Source: DATLFA01 sp035525225
Lineage (GTDB): Bacteria > Actinomycetota > Acidimicrobiia > Acidimicrobiales > WLNW01
Direction: 5' to 3'
NCBI GenBank assembly: GCA_035525225.1
Contig: DATLFA010000055.1
Location: 27,288 to 91,287, forward strand
DNA: 64,000 nucleotides
In this document: piece after piece, positions 52,888 to 62,022 of the stretch
Layout of the letters: every line of letters starts with the position of its first letter
Numbering within the stretch: position 1 is the stretch's first letter
Position numbers and translations under genes: made by a program
The notes under the pieces: generated by a model
The model's input: the letters and a program-made list of their open reading frames with translations, nothing else
Databases searched by the model: none
What the model was told of the DNA's origin: nothing

Positions 52888-53421
52888 GGAATGCACGACG
52901 TAGAGTCGGTCGTAGTTGCCCGGTGGCCGAGTGAGGCCGAGTGTCGGGGCACGATCGCATCGCGCCGGCTTCCGTGCATGTGGCTGGTAGAGCCCGGTGC
53001 TGCTCCGCCTGAGGTCGAGGCATGGGAGGACTGGGTCAGGCTCCCGGCCCATGAGCGCGACGTGACGGCCAGAATCCAGAGCCTGAAACGTCGAGCTTGC
53101 CGTCCGGAACTCGTGGACGACTCCATTCTCCGCAACGGCTTCGGCTCGGTGCTACTCCCGGCGCGGGAGGCCTCGGTTGCGACGGAGTTGATCAACCGGC
53201 ATCCGCATCCAGCCAGCCGTGATCAGTTGGAGACCTTGCTCTGGCCGGACGGTCCGCCCACTGGACGCGCGCTGGAGGACCTCGTCTATCGCCTGCGGCG
53301 GCGTATCAAGCCTCTGCACCTCACCATCTCCCATTCGAGAGGGCGCGGCTTTGCGATCGGTGTGGCAACGGAAACCACGCCTACGGCGACCCACGACAGC
53401 CACACCCATTGGATCGAATGA
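52888..53421 (+). CDS. OmpR-type winged-helix protein with degenerate receiver-like N-terminus
   Basis: 177 residues from ATG 52888. The N-terminal ~70 residues (VVARWPSEAECRGTIASRRL, CMWLVEPGAAPP) have a receiver-like strand pattern without a clear phospho-Asp. The C-terminus is a winged helix: LLPAREASVATELINRHPHPASRDQLETLLWPDG, ALEDLVYRLRRRIKPL, SHSRGRGFAI in order. GlnR is an atypical OmpR-type regulator of this general kind but longer; this one is a divergent neighbour of amt and might act on it. Confidence 0.65.
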   Translation, partial: GMHDVESVVVARWPSEAECRGTIASRRLPCMWLVEPGAAPPEVEAWEDWVRLPAHERDVTARIQSLKRRACRPELVDDSILRNGFGSVLLPAREASVATELINRHPHPASRDQLETLLWPDGPPTGRALEDLVYRLRRRIKPLHLTISHSRGRGFAIGVATETTPTATHDSHTHWIE

Positions 53422-53453
53422 GTGCAACGACGAGGGCAGCGTCCGGCGCGGGT

Positions 53454-55730
53454 TCAGTCGTACGCGTGCATTGCGCGTTGCGCGGCGAGATAGACCAGTT
53501 GCGGATCGTAGGGCGCGGGCTCGCCGGGAGCGTACGTCACCGACGCGAGGCTGCCGGTGTACGGGAACGAGCCGTGCCGTTCGTACAGTGGCCACGACAC
53601 TGGGGATCGGCGATCGAGGCCGATGTCGATGCCTTGCAGCGGCGCGATCCACAGCAGCATGTTCATATGATCGAGTTGTGCCGCCGGTACGTCGTCGACG
53701 AGCACGGCGAAATCCCAGGCGAAGTTCTCGACTGCAGTAGCTCGCAGCGTGACGAGGTGCGAGCCGACCGTCAGTGCGCCGGCGTCTATCTCGTGCAGGT
53801 TGCCGTAGTCGTTGTACGCGAACCGAAGGTGCCCCTCTTCGATGTAGACGCTGTAGCCACCGCCCTGGTCGCCGTGCGCCACCAATACGCCTTCGTCTCC
53901 CTGTGAGTACGCGACATCGATGATCACGTCGAAGCAGCGCAACGAGATCAGCCGCGATGCGACGTAGCGCTCGATGTGCGGTGTGCCGGGCAGCAGTTTC
54001 ATCGGCCGGGCGACGTCGGTTGGTGCACGCGCGTCGCGCATGTAGCCGGTTCCGTCGTCGAGCGGGAAGACATAGTTCTCCCACGCCGCCTGCTCCCACG
54101 AATCCGCGAGCGCCGCAACGATGTCGGGATGGTCGGCCGCGACGTTCGTCGTCTCGGTCGGGTCGGCGTGCACGTCGTACAACTGCCACTCATCGCCGGC
54201 GGCGTCGCCGGTGCGGCCCATCACCAGCTTCCACTTGTCGCGGAAATAAGCGCGGTTGCCCACCATCTCGATGTATTGCTCAGATCGCGCCGCGGGTGTC
54301 TTCGGCCCGCGCAGGGCGTCGGCGAACGAGACCCCGTCGATCGGCGCGCCGTCGTGCGCAACGCCGGTGAGATCCAACACGGTCGGCAACAGATCGGTGA
54401 CGTAGCGGAACTCACGGTGCAACCCACCGTCGTGGCCAGGTAGGCCGCTCGGCCACGACATGACGAACGGGACACGTACACCGCCGGCCAGCGTGTGCGC
54501 CTTGTACATGCGAAACGGCGTGTTGGACGCCATGCCCCACCCGCGTGGATAGTGGGTCATCGTGCGCGGGCTGCCGATGAGGCTCGGATCGCGATCGATG
54601 TCGCGCCGCCAGTCCCGCGGCAGCCCAGGCATGTGGGCAAGCTGCGCAAAGTAGCTGCGCGTGCCGCGCACACCGCCTTCGCCGGTGCCGCCGTTGTCGG
54701 ACGTGAAGATCACGATCGTGTTGTCGAGCTCACCGAGCGCGTCGAGGGTGCCCAGCAGGCGTCCGAGGTTCTGATCGACGTTGTCGACCATGGCCGCGTA
54801 GACCTCTTGGTAACGCGCGAACAACGCTTGGTCCTGTGGATCGAGATCGTCCCAGGCGGGAACCTCGCCGAACGGATCGTTGTTGCGAGGCGGGAGCTTC
54901 GTCTCGGGAGGGAAGAATCCGTCGGCGATCTGCTTGGCGAATCGGCTCTCGCGCAAATCATCCCATCCATCGGCGTAGTGCCCGGCGTACTTCGCGATAT
55001 CGGCCTGCTTGGCGTGCAGTGGCCCGTGCACGGCAAGGTGCGCGAAGTACATGAAGAACGGCTTCTGCGACTCGGCACGATGCGCCAGGATGAGCGCGAT
55101 TGCTTCATCGGTGAGGTTGTCGGTGAGATAGAAGTCATTCGGATACTCGTCGATCGCGACCGGTGAGTTGTCGCGGATCAAACGGTGCGGATGGTGAAGG
55201 TTCGTCAGCCCTTCGAGGATTCCGTAGTAGCGATCGAAGCCTCGCTGCGTCGGCCACGACGACCGGTCCGACGCGTCGCTCATCAACGAGTCCTTGGTGA
55301 GATGCCACTTCCCGATCGCGAACGTCGCGTAGCCCGCGGTGCGCAAGTGCTCGGCCAAGGTGGGCACGTCTCGAGCGATCTCGTAGGTGAAACCCGGGAA
55401 GCCGGGATCCGCGTTGGCAACGAACCCGAAGCCGGCGCGATGCGGATTGAGGCCCGTGAGCAGCGCTGCGCGCGACGGTGAGCAGACGGGGCTCGTGTGA
55501 TAGTTGGTGAAGCGGATACCTCGAGCGGCCAGACGGTCGAGAGTCGGTGTGTCGATCTCGGACCCGAACGGCCCGATGTCGCTGAAGCCCATATCGTCCA
55601 TGAGGACGACGACGACATTGGGCGCGCCTGGCGGAGCACTGGGCGCGGTTGGCCACCACGGGGTCGATTCGCCGAGAGTGCGGCCCACCACCGCGCCGTG
55701 CCCCGGATACGTGCGCGGTGTCGCCGTCAT
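53454..55730 (-). CDS. arylsulfatase-type sulfatase
   Basis: 758 residues. Metal-site NVVVVLMDDMGFSDIG (Asp45, Asp46), formylglycine motif Cys83-Ser-Pro-Ser-Arg, IGKWHLT, and late metal-binding FTSDNGGTGEGG. The C-terminal ~150 residues (YSVYIEEGHLRFAYNDYG) look like a beta-sandwich extension. No signal peptide, so probably cytoplasmic. Active only if a formylglycine-generating enzyme exists elsewhere. Hydrolyses sulfate esters. Confidence 0.92.
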   Translation of the reverse strand: MTATPRTYPGHGAVVGRTLGESTPWWPTAPSAPPGAPNVVVVLMDDMGFSDIGPFGSEIDTPTLDRLAARGIRFTNYHTSPVCSPSRAALLTGLNPHRAGFGFVANADPGFPGFTYEIARDVPTLAEHLRTAGYATFAIGKWHLTKDSLMSDASDRSSWPTQRGFDRYYGILEGLTNLHHPHRLIRDNSPVAIDEYPNDFYLTDNLTDEAIALILAHRAESQKPFFMYFAHLAVHGPLHAKQADIAKYAGHYADGWDDLRESRFAKQIADGFFPPETKLPPRNNDPFGEVPAWDDLDPQDQALFARYQEVYAAMVDNVDQNLGRLLGTLDALGELDNTIVIFTSDNGGTGEGGVRGTRSYFAQLAHMPGLPRDWRRDIDRDPSLIGSPRTMTHYPRGWGMASNTPFRMYKAHTLAGGVRVPFVMSWPSGLPGHDGGLHREFRYVTDLLPTVLDLTGVAHDGAPIDGVSFADALRGPKTPAARSEQYIEMVGNRAYFRDKWKLVMGRTGDAAGDEWQLYDVHADPTETTNVAADHPDIVAALADSWEQAAWENYVFPLDDGTGYMRDARAPTDVARPMKLLPGTPHIERYVASRLISLRCFDVIIDVAYSQGDEGVLVAHGDQGGGYSVYIEEGHLRFAYNDYGNLHEIDAGALTVGSHLVTLRATAVENFAWDFAVLVDDVPAAQLDHMNMLLWIAPLQGIDIGLDRRSPVSWPLYERHGSFPYTGSLASVTYAPGEPAPYDPQLVYLAAQRAMHAYD

Positions 55731-58067
55731 CTATTCACGCACCACACGGGCCAGCTCGAGCACCTTCGCCGGAGGCAAGTACTGGTCGCAGACACGCGCG
55801 CCGAACGGCTGCAGCGCGTCATCGACGGCGTTGGTCAGTGTCGCCGGCGCCACCACCGCGCCGCCTTCGCCGACACCGCGGAAACCGAGCTCACCGTCGG
55901 GATCGGTCTCGAGATGGTGGATCTCGATATGGGGAATCTCCGCGCTCGTCGGCAGCAAGTAGTCCATGAACGTGCCCGCGAGGAAGTTGCCTTCGTGGTC
56001 GTAGGCGGCCCGCTCGTAGAGAACCCCGCCGATGCCTTGCGCGACGCCACCGCACACTTGACCCTCGACGACACCCGGGTTGATCACCCGTCCGCAGTCT
56101 TCCACCACGACGTAACGCAGTATCACGACTCGCCCCGTCGTCACATCGACCTCGATGATGCACGCGTGCGTGCCTCCCGACCATCCGCTGCCGGTGATGC
56201 CTTCACCCGTGAATCGCTCGTACGCCTCGAGCGGGCCGTCGGTATCCGGGGGAAGGCTCGAGGGATCCATCAACGCCTTCATCGCGATCTGCGCGAGCGG
56301 CAGCGCCTTTTGCGGAACGCCCTTCGGCGTGACCGCGCCGTCGATGATCTCGAGATCTTCGGGGCTGATCTCGAGCATCCCGGCAGCGATGGCGAGCACG
56401 TGCTCTTTCAGCTTGCGCGTCGACATGAGCGTCGCGCCCGTCGCCCATGTCGCGGAGCGGCTGCCACCGGTGCCGATCACGCTGAAGGGCGTCTGACGGG
56501 TGTCGCCGTGTATCACCCGCACATGCTCGAACGGGACACCCATCTCGTCGGCGGCCACTTGCGCGAGGGTCGTCTCGTGGCCTTGCCCGTGCGGTGCCTG
56601 CGCGGTCGTCACGACGATGTGACCGTCGGGCTGAAGCGCGACCTTGGCCCGCTCGCCCCCGAACAGACCGCCGCCGGGTCGCATCTCCGCCGGGCCCGGC
56701 GCAGCCTCGATGAAGGTGGCGAAGCCGATGCCGAGGTAGCGGCCTTGCGCGTGCGCCGCCGCCTGCTCTTTGCGGAAACCTTCGTAGTCGATGACCTCGA
56801 GCGCGCGATCGAGCGACTCGCGCGACGAGATGCCCCTGACAGTGATGCCGGTGATGAGCCGGTCGTCGGGCGCGCCGAGCATCATGTTCTTGCGCCGGAT
56901 CTCGGCCGGATCCACGCCGATCTCGTGGGCGACGATGTCGAGCAGCCGCTCCCGTACCCACGTCTCCATCTCCCACGGGCCGCGGTACGCGACATAGGCC
57001 GCCTTGTTCGTGGATATCACCGACGACTCGAAGCGATAGCCCTTCATGCGGTACGGCCCCGGCAGCAGGAGTTGCATCAGCCCGACGAACATCGCGGAGA
57101 CGAACGGGACGTTCGGATACGCGCCGGCGTCCATCGTGAGCTTTGCCTTCATTCCGAGAAACGTGCCGTCCGCCTTCACCGCCAACTCGACCTCGACCAT
57201 CTCCTCGCGCGCCTGACCCGACGCGATGAGATGCTCGTTGCGGTCTTCGATCCACTTCACCGGACGGCCGAGTTCCCTGCTCGCAGCCGCGACACAGAAG
57301 TCCTCCCGCACGACGCTGCCCTTCAGACCGAAGCCGCCGCCGACATCGTGGGCGAGCACGCGAAAGCGTTCCATCGGATGACGGAGGGTGTTCGCGAGCT
57401 GCAGCCTCAACCCATGCGGGCTCTGCGTCGACGCGTAGTACGTCAACTCGCCGGAGGAGGGGTCGTAGTCCGCGACGGAACCGCGCGTCTCCATCGGAAC
57501 GGGCGCAATACGGTGCTGGCGCAACGTGGCCGTGATCACCCGATCGGCTTCGCCGAACGCGGCGTCGACATCGCCCCACGAGACAGGCGCATTGGTGATG
57601 ACCGTGTTGTCGCCGAGCTCGTCGAACAGCGGCGGCTTCGTCGGATCGATGGCGTCGTCGTAGTCGACGACGGCCTCTAGTTGGTCGTAGTCGACCTCGA
57701 CGAGGTCGCACCCGTCCTCCGCCTCGTAGCGCGACAGGGCGACCACCATCGCCACCACATCGCCGACGAAACGAACCTTGTCGGTGGCGAGCGGATAGAA
57801 CTCGGGGAACTTCACGCCAAACGCCAGCGACGTCGAGACCGGATTGCACAACCGGCGCATGTCGTCGCCGGTGAACACGGCCACGACTCCGGGCGTCTCC
57901 CGCGCCGCGCTGACGTCGATACTCTTGATCCGGGCGTGCGCGTACGGGCTGCGTACGAACGCCGCGTGCAACATGTTCGACAGGTTGATGTCGTCGACGT
58001 ACTTGCCCCGCCCGCTCAGGATGCGCCGATCCTCGACGCGAGGAATCTTCTCTCCGACGAATCTCAC
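55731..58067 (-). CDS. molybdenum hydroxylase large subunit (xanthine dehydrogenase/CoxL-like)
   Basis: 778 residues from GTG 58067, overlapping the 2Fe-2S gene stop (GTGA). Mo-cofactor motifs: VGGGFGLKG, AYRGPWEME, and the catalytic Glu in FRGVGEGGAVVAP near the C-terminus. The AYxCSFR loop of true CO dehydrogenase is absent (AYRGPW), so another hydroxylase substrate is likely. Forms the alpha-beta-gamma complex with the next two upstream genes. Confidence 0.92.
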   Translation of the reverse strand: MRFVGEKIPRVEDRRILSGRGKYVDDINLSNMLHAAFVRSPYAHARIKSIDVSAARETPGVVAVFTGDDMRRLCNPVSTSLAFGVKFPEFYPLATDKVRFVGDVVAMVVALSRYEAEDGCDLVEVDYDQLEAVVDYDDAIDPTKPPLFDELGDNTVITNAPVSWGDVDAAFGEADRVITATLRQHRIAPVPMETRGSVADYDPSSGELTYYASTQSPHGLRLQLANTLRHPMERFRVLAHDVGGGFGLKGSVVREDFCVAAASRELGRPVKWIEDRNEHLIASGQAREEMVEVELAVKADGTFLGMKAKLTMDAGAYPNVPFVSAMFVGLMQLLLPGPYRMKGYRFESSVISTNKAAYVAYRGPWEMETWVRERLLDIVAHEIGVDPAEIRRKNMMLGAPDDRLITGITVRGISSRESLDRALEVIDYEGFRKEQAAAHAQGRYLGIGFATFIEAAPGPAEMRPGGGLFGGERAKVALQPDGHIVVTTAQAPHGQGHETTLAQVAADEMGVPFEHVRVIHGDTRQTPFSVIGTGGSRSATWATGATLMSTRKLKEHVLAIAAGMLEISPEDLEIIDGAVTPKGVPQKALPLAQIAMKALMDPSSLPPDTDGPLEAYERFTGEGITGSGWSGGTHACIIEVDVTTGRVVILRYVVVEDCGRVINPGVVEGQVCGGVAQGIGGVLYERAAYDHEGNFLAGTFMDYLLPTSAEIPHIEIHHLETDPDGELGFRGVGEGGAVVAPATLTNAVDDALQPFGARVCDQYLPPAKVLELARVVRE

Positions 58068-58558
58068 GACGCCGCCGCTTCCTGCCGCTTGCCGAGGCGA
58101 ACCGCCGCCAGTTGCACACCGGCGACGATGGATTGGTAGCCGGTGCAACGGCACAGGTTGCCCGAGAGCTCCTCGCGGATCTCGTGCTCGCTGAACTCAT
58201 GCTCCTCTTGCAGATAGGCGTAGGCCGTCATCAAGAAACCGGGAGTGCAGAAGCCACATTGGAAGCTGTGGCAGTCGCGCATCGCCTCTTGCAAGGGATG
58301 AAGCTCGCCGTCCTTCTCTAGCCCCTCGATCGTCATGATCTTGCAGCCGTCGGCCTGCACCGCGAAGAGCAGACACGAGCGCACCGCTTCTCCGTCGACC
58401 AGGATCGTGCACGCGCCGCACACCCCGTGCTCGCAGCCCAGGTGCGTGCCGGTCAGTTGCAGGTCCTCGCGCAGGAAATCGGCCAGCGTCTTGCGTGGTT
58501 CGGCGAGCCCGTCGCGTGCGCTCCCGTTCACGGTCAGACGAACGGGTTGCCTGCTCAT
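58064..58558 (-). CDS. 2Fe-2S small subunit of molybdenum hydroxylase
   Basis: 164 residues from ATG 58558 (ATGA overlap with the FAD subunit). Plant-type cluster Cys42, Cys47, Cys50, Cys62 (GCEHGVCGAC) and the second cluster Cys101, Cys104, Cys136, Cys138 (CGFCTPG, CRCTG). Carries electrons from the molybdenum site to FAD. Confidence 0.94.
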   Translation of the reverse strand: MSRQPVRLTVNGSARDGLAEPRKTLADFLREDLQLTGTHLGCEHGVCGACTILVDGEAVRSCLLFAVQADGCKIMTIEGLEKDGELHPLQEAMRDCHSFQCGFCTPGFLMTAYAYLQEEHEFSEHEIREELSGNLCRCTGYQSIVAGVQLAAVRLGKRQEAAAS

Positions 58559-59433
58559 CGTGGGTCCTTTGCTCGGTCGTGGGCTTCTCTGAGCGCTCGC
58601 TCGGCGAGAACCGCCGCGAGGTGCTTGCGGTAGGCGCCCGATCCGTGAATGTCGCTGGCCGGCTCGAGTGGCGCGGCTGCCGCGTGTGCGGCGCTCTTCC
58701 AAAGCTCATCCGACGGCGTCGCACCGGCGAGCAGCGACTCGGCGGCGGCCGCGCGTACCGGCACCTGATCGACGCCGGAGAACGCAAGCCGCGCTCCGGC
58801 AACCTTGCCGTCGTCGTCGAGACGCACCGTCGCGGCGACACCGACGATCGCGAAGTCACCGCTGCGCCGGCTGAACTCCTGGAACGACCATCCTGTGCCC
58901 GCGTGCCACCCCGGCAGGCGTAGCGCCGTGAGCAACTCGTCCGGGTCGAGCGAGGTCGTGAGGAAGCCCTCGAACAGCGCGGCCGCGGCCACGGTGCGAG
59001 TGCCTCGCGCGCTGCGCGCCTCGACCTCACCATCGAGGGCGAGCAGGACCGCGGGCAGCTCGGCCGCCGGATCGGCGTGGGCGATGCTGCCGCCGATCGT
59101 TCCGCGATTGCGGATTGCGCCGTGGCCGATGAACCGAACCGCGTCCGCGACCAACGGGTTGACCGCCCGCACGACGTCGCTGCGTTCGATCGTCCGATGG
59201 CGCACCATCGCCCCCACCGTCAGGCCGTTGCCGTTGCCGTTTCCGATGGTGGCGAGATCGGCGACACGGTTGATGTCGATGACGTGCGCCGGCCGGGCGA
59301 GACGCAAGCTCAGGAGCGGAACCAGGCTCTGTCCACCCGCCAACACCTTGGCCTCGTCGGCGTGCTCCGCGAGAAGCGCAACGGCCTCATCGACTGATCC
59401 TGCCCGGTGATACTCGAATCGTGGTGGCTTCAC
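58555..59433 (-). CDS. FAD-binding medium subunit of molybdenum hydroxylase
   Basis: 292 residues. FAD motifs VLAGGQSLVPLLSLRLARP and the NRGTIGGSIAHADPAAE loop, then the CO-dehydrogenase flavoprotein C-terminal domain. First gene of the operon medium-small-large; all three are coupled by four-base overlaps. Confidence 0.93.
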   Translation of the reverse strand: MKPPRFEYHRAGSVDEAVALLAEHADEAKVLAGGQSLVPLLSLRLARPAHVIDINRVADLATIGNGNGNGLTVGAMVRHRTIERSDVVRAVNPLVADAVRFIGHGAIRNRGTIGGSIAHADPAAELPAVLLALDGEVEARSARGTRTVAAAALFEGFLTTSLDPDELLTALRLPGWHAGTGWSFQEFSRRSGDFAIVGVAATVRLDDDGKVAGARLAFSGVDQVPVRAAAAESLLAGATPSDELWKSAAHAAAAPLEPASDIHGSGAYRKHLAAVLAERALREAHDRAKDPR

Positions 59434-59539
59434 GGTGCCGCTCTATCACAAAGCGAGCATTGCCTGCCCAAAGCGTCGCCCCTCGGGTGCGCGTTACAGT
59501 TTTCGGTGATCACCACGAACCATGACAGACGGAGCCACC

Positions 59540-60004
59540 ATGGCCATCGACTTTCCCCTGAGCTACATCCAGCAGTCGACGTCGAATACCTGTTGGGCCG
59601 CGTCGACGGCGATGATGATGGGCCGTAGTTCCGACATGGAAATCGTCCGCGAGATGCACCAGAGCTACCCGGACAGTGTGTGGGACAACGGCGCGACCCA
59701 GCTCGAACTGGGGCAGGTTGCCCGCCAGTACGGTCTCACGCAGATCTATCCGGTGTGTCAGGGCGCCGACGGTTGGGAACAGTGGCTCACGAGCAACGGC
59801 CCGATGCTCATCCAGGTGCCCGGCAACGCGTATCACAGCATCGTCGTGGCTGGCATCCGAGGTGGTGACACCGGTGAGGTATGCGAACCCGTCGAGGTGC
59901 ACGTCTACGACCCGTGGAACGGTGAAGCCTGGGTCGAATTCGATCAGTTCAACAACAAGTACGAAATGGCCGGCAATTGGTCGAACAACGTCTACCGCCG
60001 CTGA
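59540..60004 (+). CDS. papain-like cysteine peptidase domain protein
   Basis: 154 residues from ATG 59540 (GGAG upstream; ATG 59522 lacks one). Cys18 in STSNTCWAASTAMMM, His99 in GNAYHSIVVAGI and Asp124 in VYDPWNG give a papain-type triad. No signal peptide. Short and single-domain; could be an effector or protein-processing enzyme. A cupin gene follows 22 bases later. Confidence 0.8.
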   Translation: MAIDFPLSYIQQSTSNTCWAASTAMMMGRSSDMEIVREMHQSYPDSVWDNGATQLELGQVARQYGLTQIYPVCQGADGWEQWLTSNGPMLIQVPGNAYHSIVVAGIRGGDTGEVCEPVEVHVYDPWNGEAWVEFDQFNNKYEMAGNWSNNVYRR

Positions 60005-60026
60005 AGCGACCGAAGGAACGACTGCG

Positions 60027-60428
60027 GTGAGCGACGCTGCTTTCGACCTCTCGTCGACCTGCGTGCACCTCGGACTCGGAGCGCGCGCCACTCCCCTTCA
60101 CGACTTCGAGTGGACGCCGGAGTACCTCGCTCGTTACGCCGCCACCTACGCGTCGGACGGGGATGAGGGGCGACTCGTCACCATGGGAGAACAATCGGCC
60201 GATTGGAACTCATGGGAACGTCATCCTGCGGGCGAAGAGGTGGTCGTACAGCTTTCCGGCCGGGTGGTGCTCATCCAGGAGATCGACGGCGCGGAGGTCC
60301 GCACCGAACTCCGACCCGGTCAGGCCATCATCAATCCACCGGGCGTGTGGCATACCGTCGATGTGCTCGAGGCCGGCGACGCCCTGTTCATCACGCCCGG
60401 TCGAGGCACGGAACACAAGCCGCGTTGA
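60027..60428 (+). CDS. cupin-domain protein
   Basis: 133 residues from GTG 60027. Cupin motifs: SWERHPAGEEVVVQLSGRV, PGQAIINPPGVWHTVDV with likely metal-binding His and Glu. Such proteins bind a metal and a small substrate; function unknown. Downstream of the papain-like gene in a probable two-gene unit. Confidence 0.82.
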   Translation: MSDAAFDLSSTCVHLGLGARATPLHDFEWTPEYLARYAATYASDGDEGRLVTMGEQSADWNSWERHPAGEEVVVQLSGRVVLIQEIDGAEVRTELRPGQAIINPPGVWHTVDVLEAGDALFITPGRGTEHKPR

Positions 60429-60462
60429 GTCCGCATCCGCGCCGCTGCACCGTCGGACACCG

Positions 60463-62022
60463 TCAGCGGGTCGGCGTCATCACCGGTTCCGGCACAGCGG
60501 GCTCTGGCCGCTCACGGATGGTGCGGCGCAGCGGGATCTCCCGCAAGAAGAGCAGAACGACAACTGTCACCACGCACACCGGAATCGACAGCACGAAACA
60601 CGCCGTGATCGCCTCGGCAAACGAGTCGAGCACGCTCGACCGCGTGGCCGGATCGGCAATCGCCCTGATCTGCGCGGGCGTACCGCGCACGTTGATCGAT
60701 GCCAGTTGGTCGCTCGTCAACTTCGCCCGCAACTCGGAGCGAAGTTGCGCCGCATAGACCGCCCCATAGACCGCCGAACCGACCGAGCTGCCGATCGACC
60801 GCAGGAAGTTCATCGTGGAGGTGGTCACGCCCACGTCGCGGTACTCGGACGCGTTCTGCGCCACGAGCATCATGACCGGCATCACCGCGCCCTGGCCGAG
60901 CCCGACGATGAAAACACACACGGAAACCTGCCAACGGGTGCTGTGTGAACTCAACAGCGTGATGGAGGCGACGCCGGCGGTCAGGATCGCCATGCCGACG
61001 ATCATCACGCGTTTATAACGCTCGGTGTGGGTCACGATCCGCCCTGTCGCGATCGAACCGACGGTCACCCCCGCGAACATCGAGATGAGCATGAATCCCG
61101 ACTGCGTCGCCGACAGCCCGAGGACGATCTGCAGGAACGTCGACATCAAGACGCTGGTGCCGAACATCGAAAGCCCGACGATGAGGCTGGCGATCCCGCA
61201 CGTGCGGACGATGTCGTTGCGAAAGATTCGCAGGGGCAGGAGCGGCTCTTCCGCCCGCGTCTCCCACCACACGAACGCGATCAGGGAGACGATGCCCGCG
61301 CCCATCAGCGCAGCGAATTCGAACGAGCCCCACGCGATGTTCTTCCCTCCGATGCTCAGGGCGAGGAGCACCGGCGACAGCCCGCCCAACATCAACGTCG
61401 CGCCCAGGTAGTCGATCGGTCGGCGGGTCGGACGCAGCGGGATTCTCAGCAGTCGCTGCGTCGCGATCATCGATGCCAGGCCGATGGGAAGGTTGATGAA
61501 GAACGTCCAGCGCCAGCTCAAGTGATCGGCGAAGACTCCTCCGACGAATGGACCGGTGATGCTCGCCAGCGAAAAAGTGATCGACATGTAGCCCTGATAA
61601 CGACCGCGGTCCTTGGGCGGCACGATGTCCGCGCTGATCGCCATCGGCAAGGCGATCAGGCCTCCTGCACCGATTCCCTGCAGCGCGCGGAGCACGACAA
61701 GTTGAACCATGTTCTGCGAGAACCCGGCGGCCACCGAGAACACTACGAACAACACGATCGACGCCTGGAAGACGGCCTTGCGCCCGAAGATGTCCGACAG
61801 CTTGCCCAGAATCGGAGTGGCAATAGTCTGCGTGAGCAGGTAGCCGGTGAAGATCCACGCGATGTTCTCCTGGCTGCCGAACTCGCCGACGATGTTGGGC
61901 TGCGCGGTGACGAGCACCGACGAGCTGAGCGCGGCGAGATACACGCCCGTCATCAGCGCGATCATCACGAGATGGATGTGACGACTACTCAGCTCGGTGT
62001 CGTCAATCGCGTGATCGTGCAT
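60463..62022 (-). CDS. DHA2-family MFS drug exporter (14-helix, EmrB/QacA type)
   Basis: 519 residues from ATG 62022 (GGGGGAAG upstream; GTG 62040 is alternative). Motif A GKLSDIFGRKAVFQ, motif C LASITGPFVGGVFADHLSWRW and 14 predicted helices. Exports drugs or metabolites using the proton gradient. Overlaps the 3' end of the MMPL frame. Confidence 0.92.
   Translation of the reverse strand: MHDHAIDDTELSSRHIHLVMIALMTGVYLAALSSSVLVTAQPNIVGEFGSQENIAWIFTGYLLTQTIATPILGKLSDIFGRKAVFQASIVLFVVFSVAAGFSQNMVQLVVLRALQGIGAGGLIALPMAISADIVPPKDRGRYQGYMSITFSLASITGPFVGGVFADHLSWRWTFFINLPIGLASMIATQRLLRIPLRPTRRPIDYLGATLMLGGLSPVLLALSIGGKNIAWGSFEFAALMGAGIVSLIAFVWWETRAEEPLLPLRIFRNDIVRTCGIASLIVGLSMFGTSVLMSTFLQIVLGLSATQSGFMLISMFAGVTVGSIATGRIVTHTERYKRVMIVGMAILTAGVASITLLSSHSTRWQVSVCVFIVGLGQGAVMPVMMLVAQNASEYRDVGVTTSTMNFLRSIGSSVGSAVYGAVYAAQLRSELRAKLTSDQLASINVRGTPAQIRAIADPATRSSVLDSFAEAITACFVLSIPVCVVTVVVLLFLREIPLRRTIRERPEPAVPEPVMTPTR

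Noticed and set aside
55497..58200. Long frames of about 660-730 codons overlapping the molybdenum hydroxylase and sulfatase genes
   Set aside because: Arg-rich shadows; the real genes show cofactor motifs.
55731..59433. Form I carbon monoxide dehydrogenase
   Set aside because: The AYxCSFR active-site loop is absent (AYRGPW).
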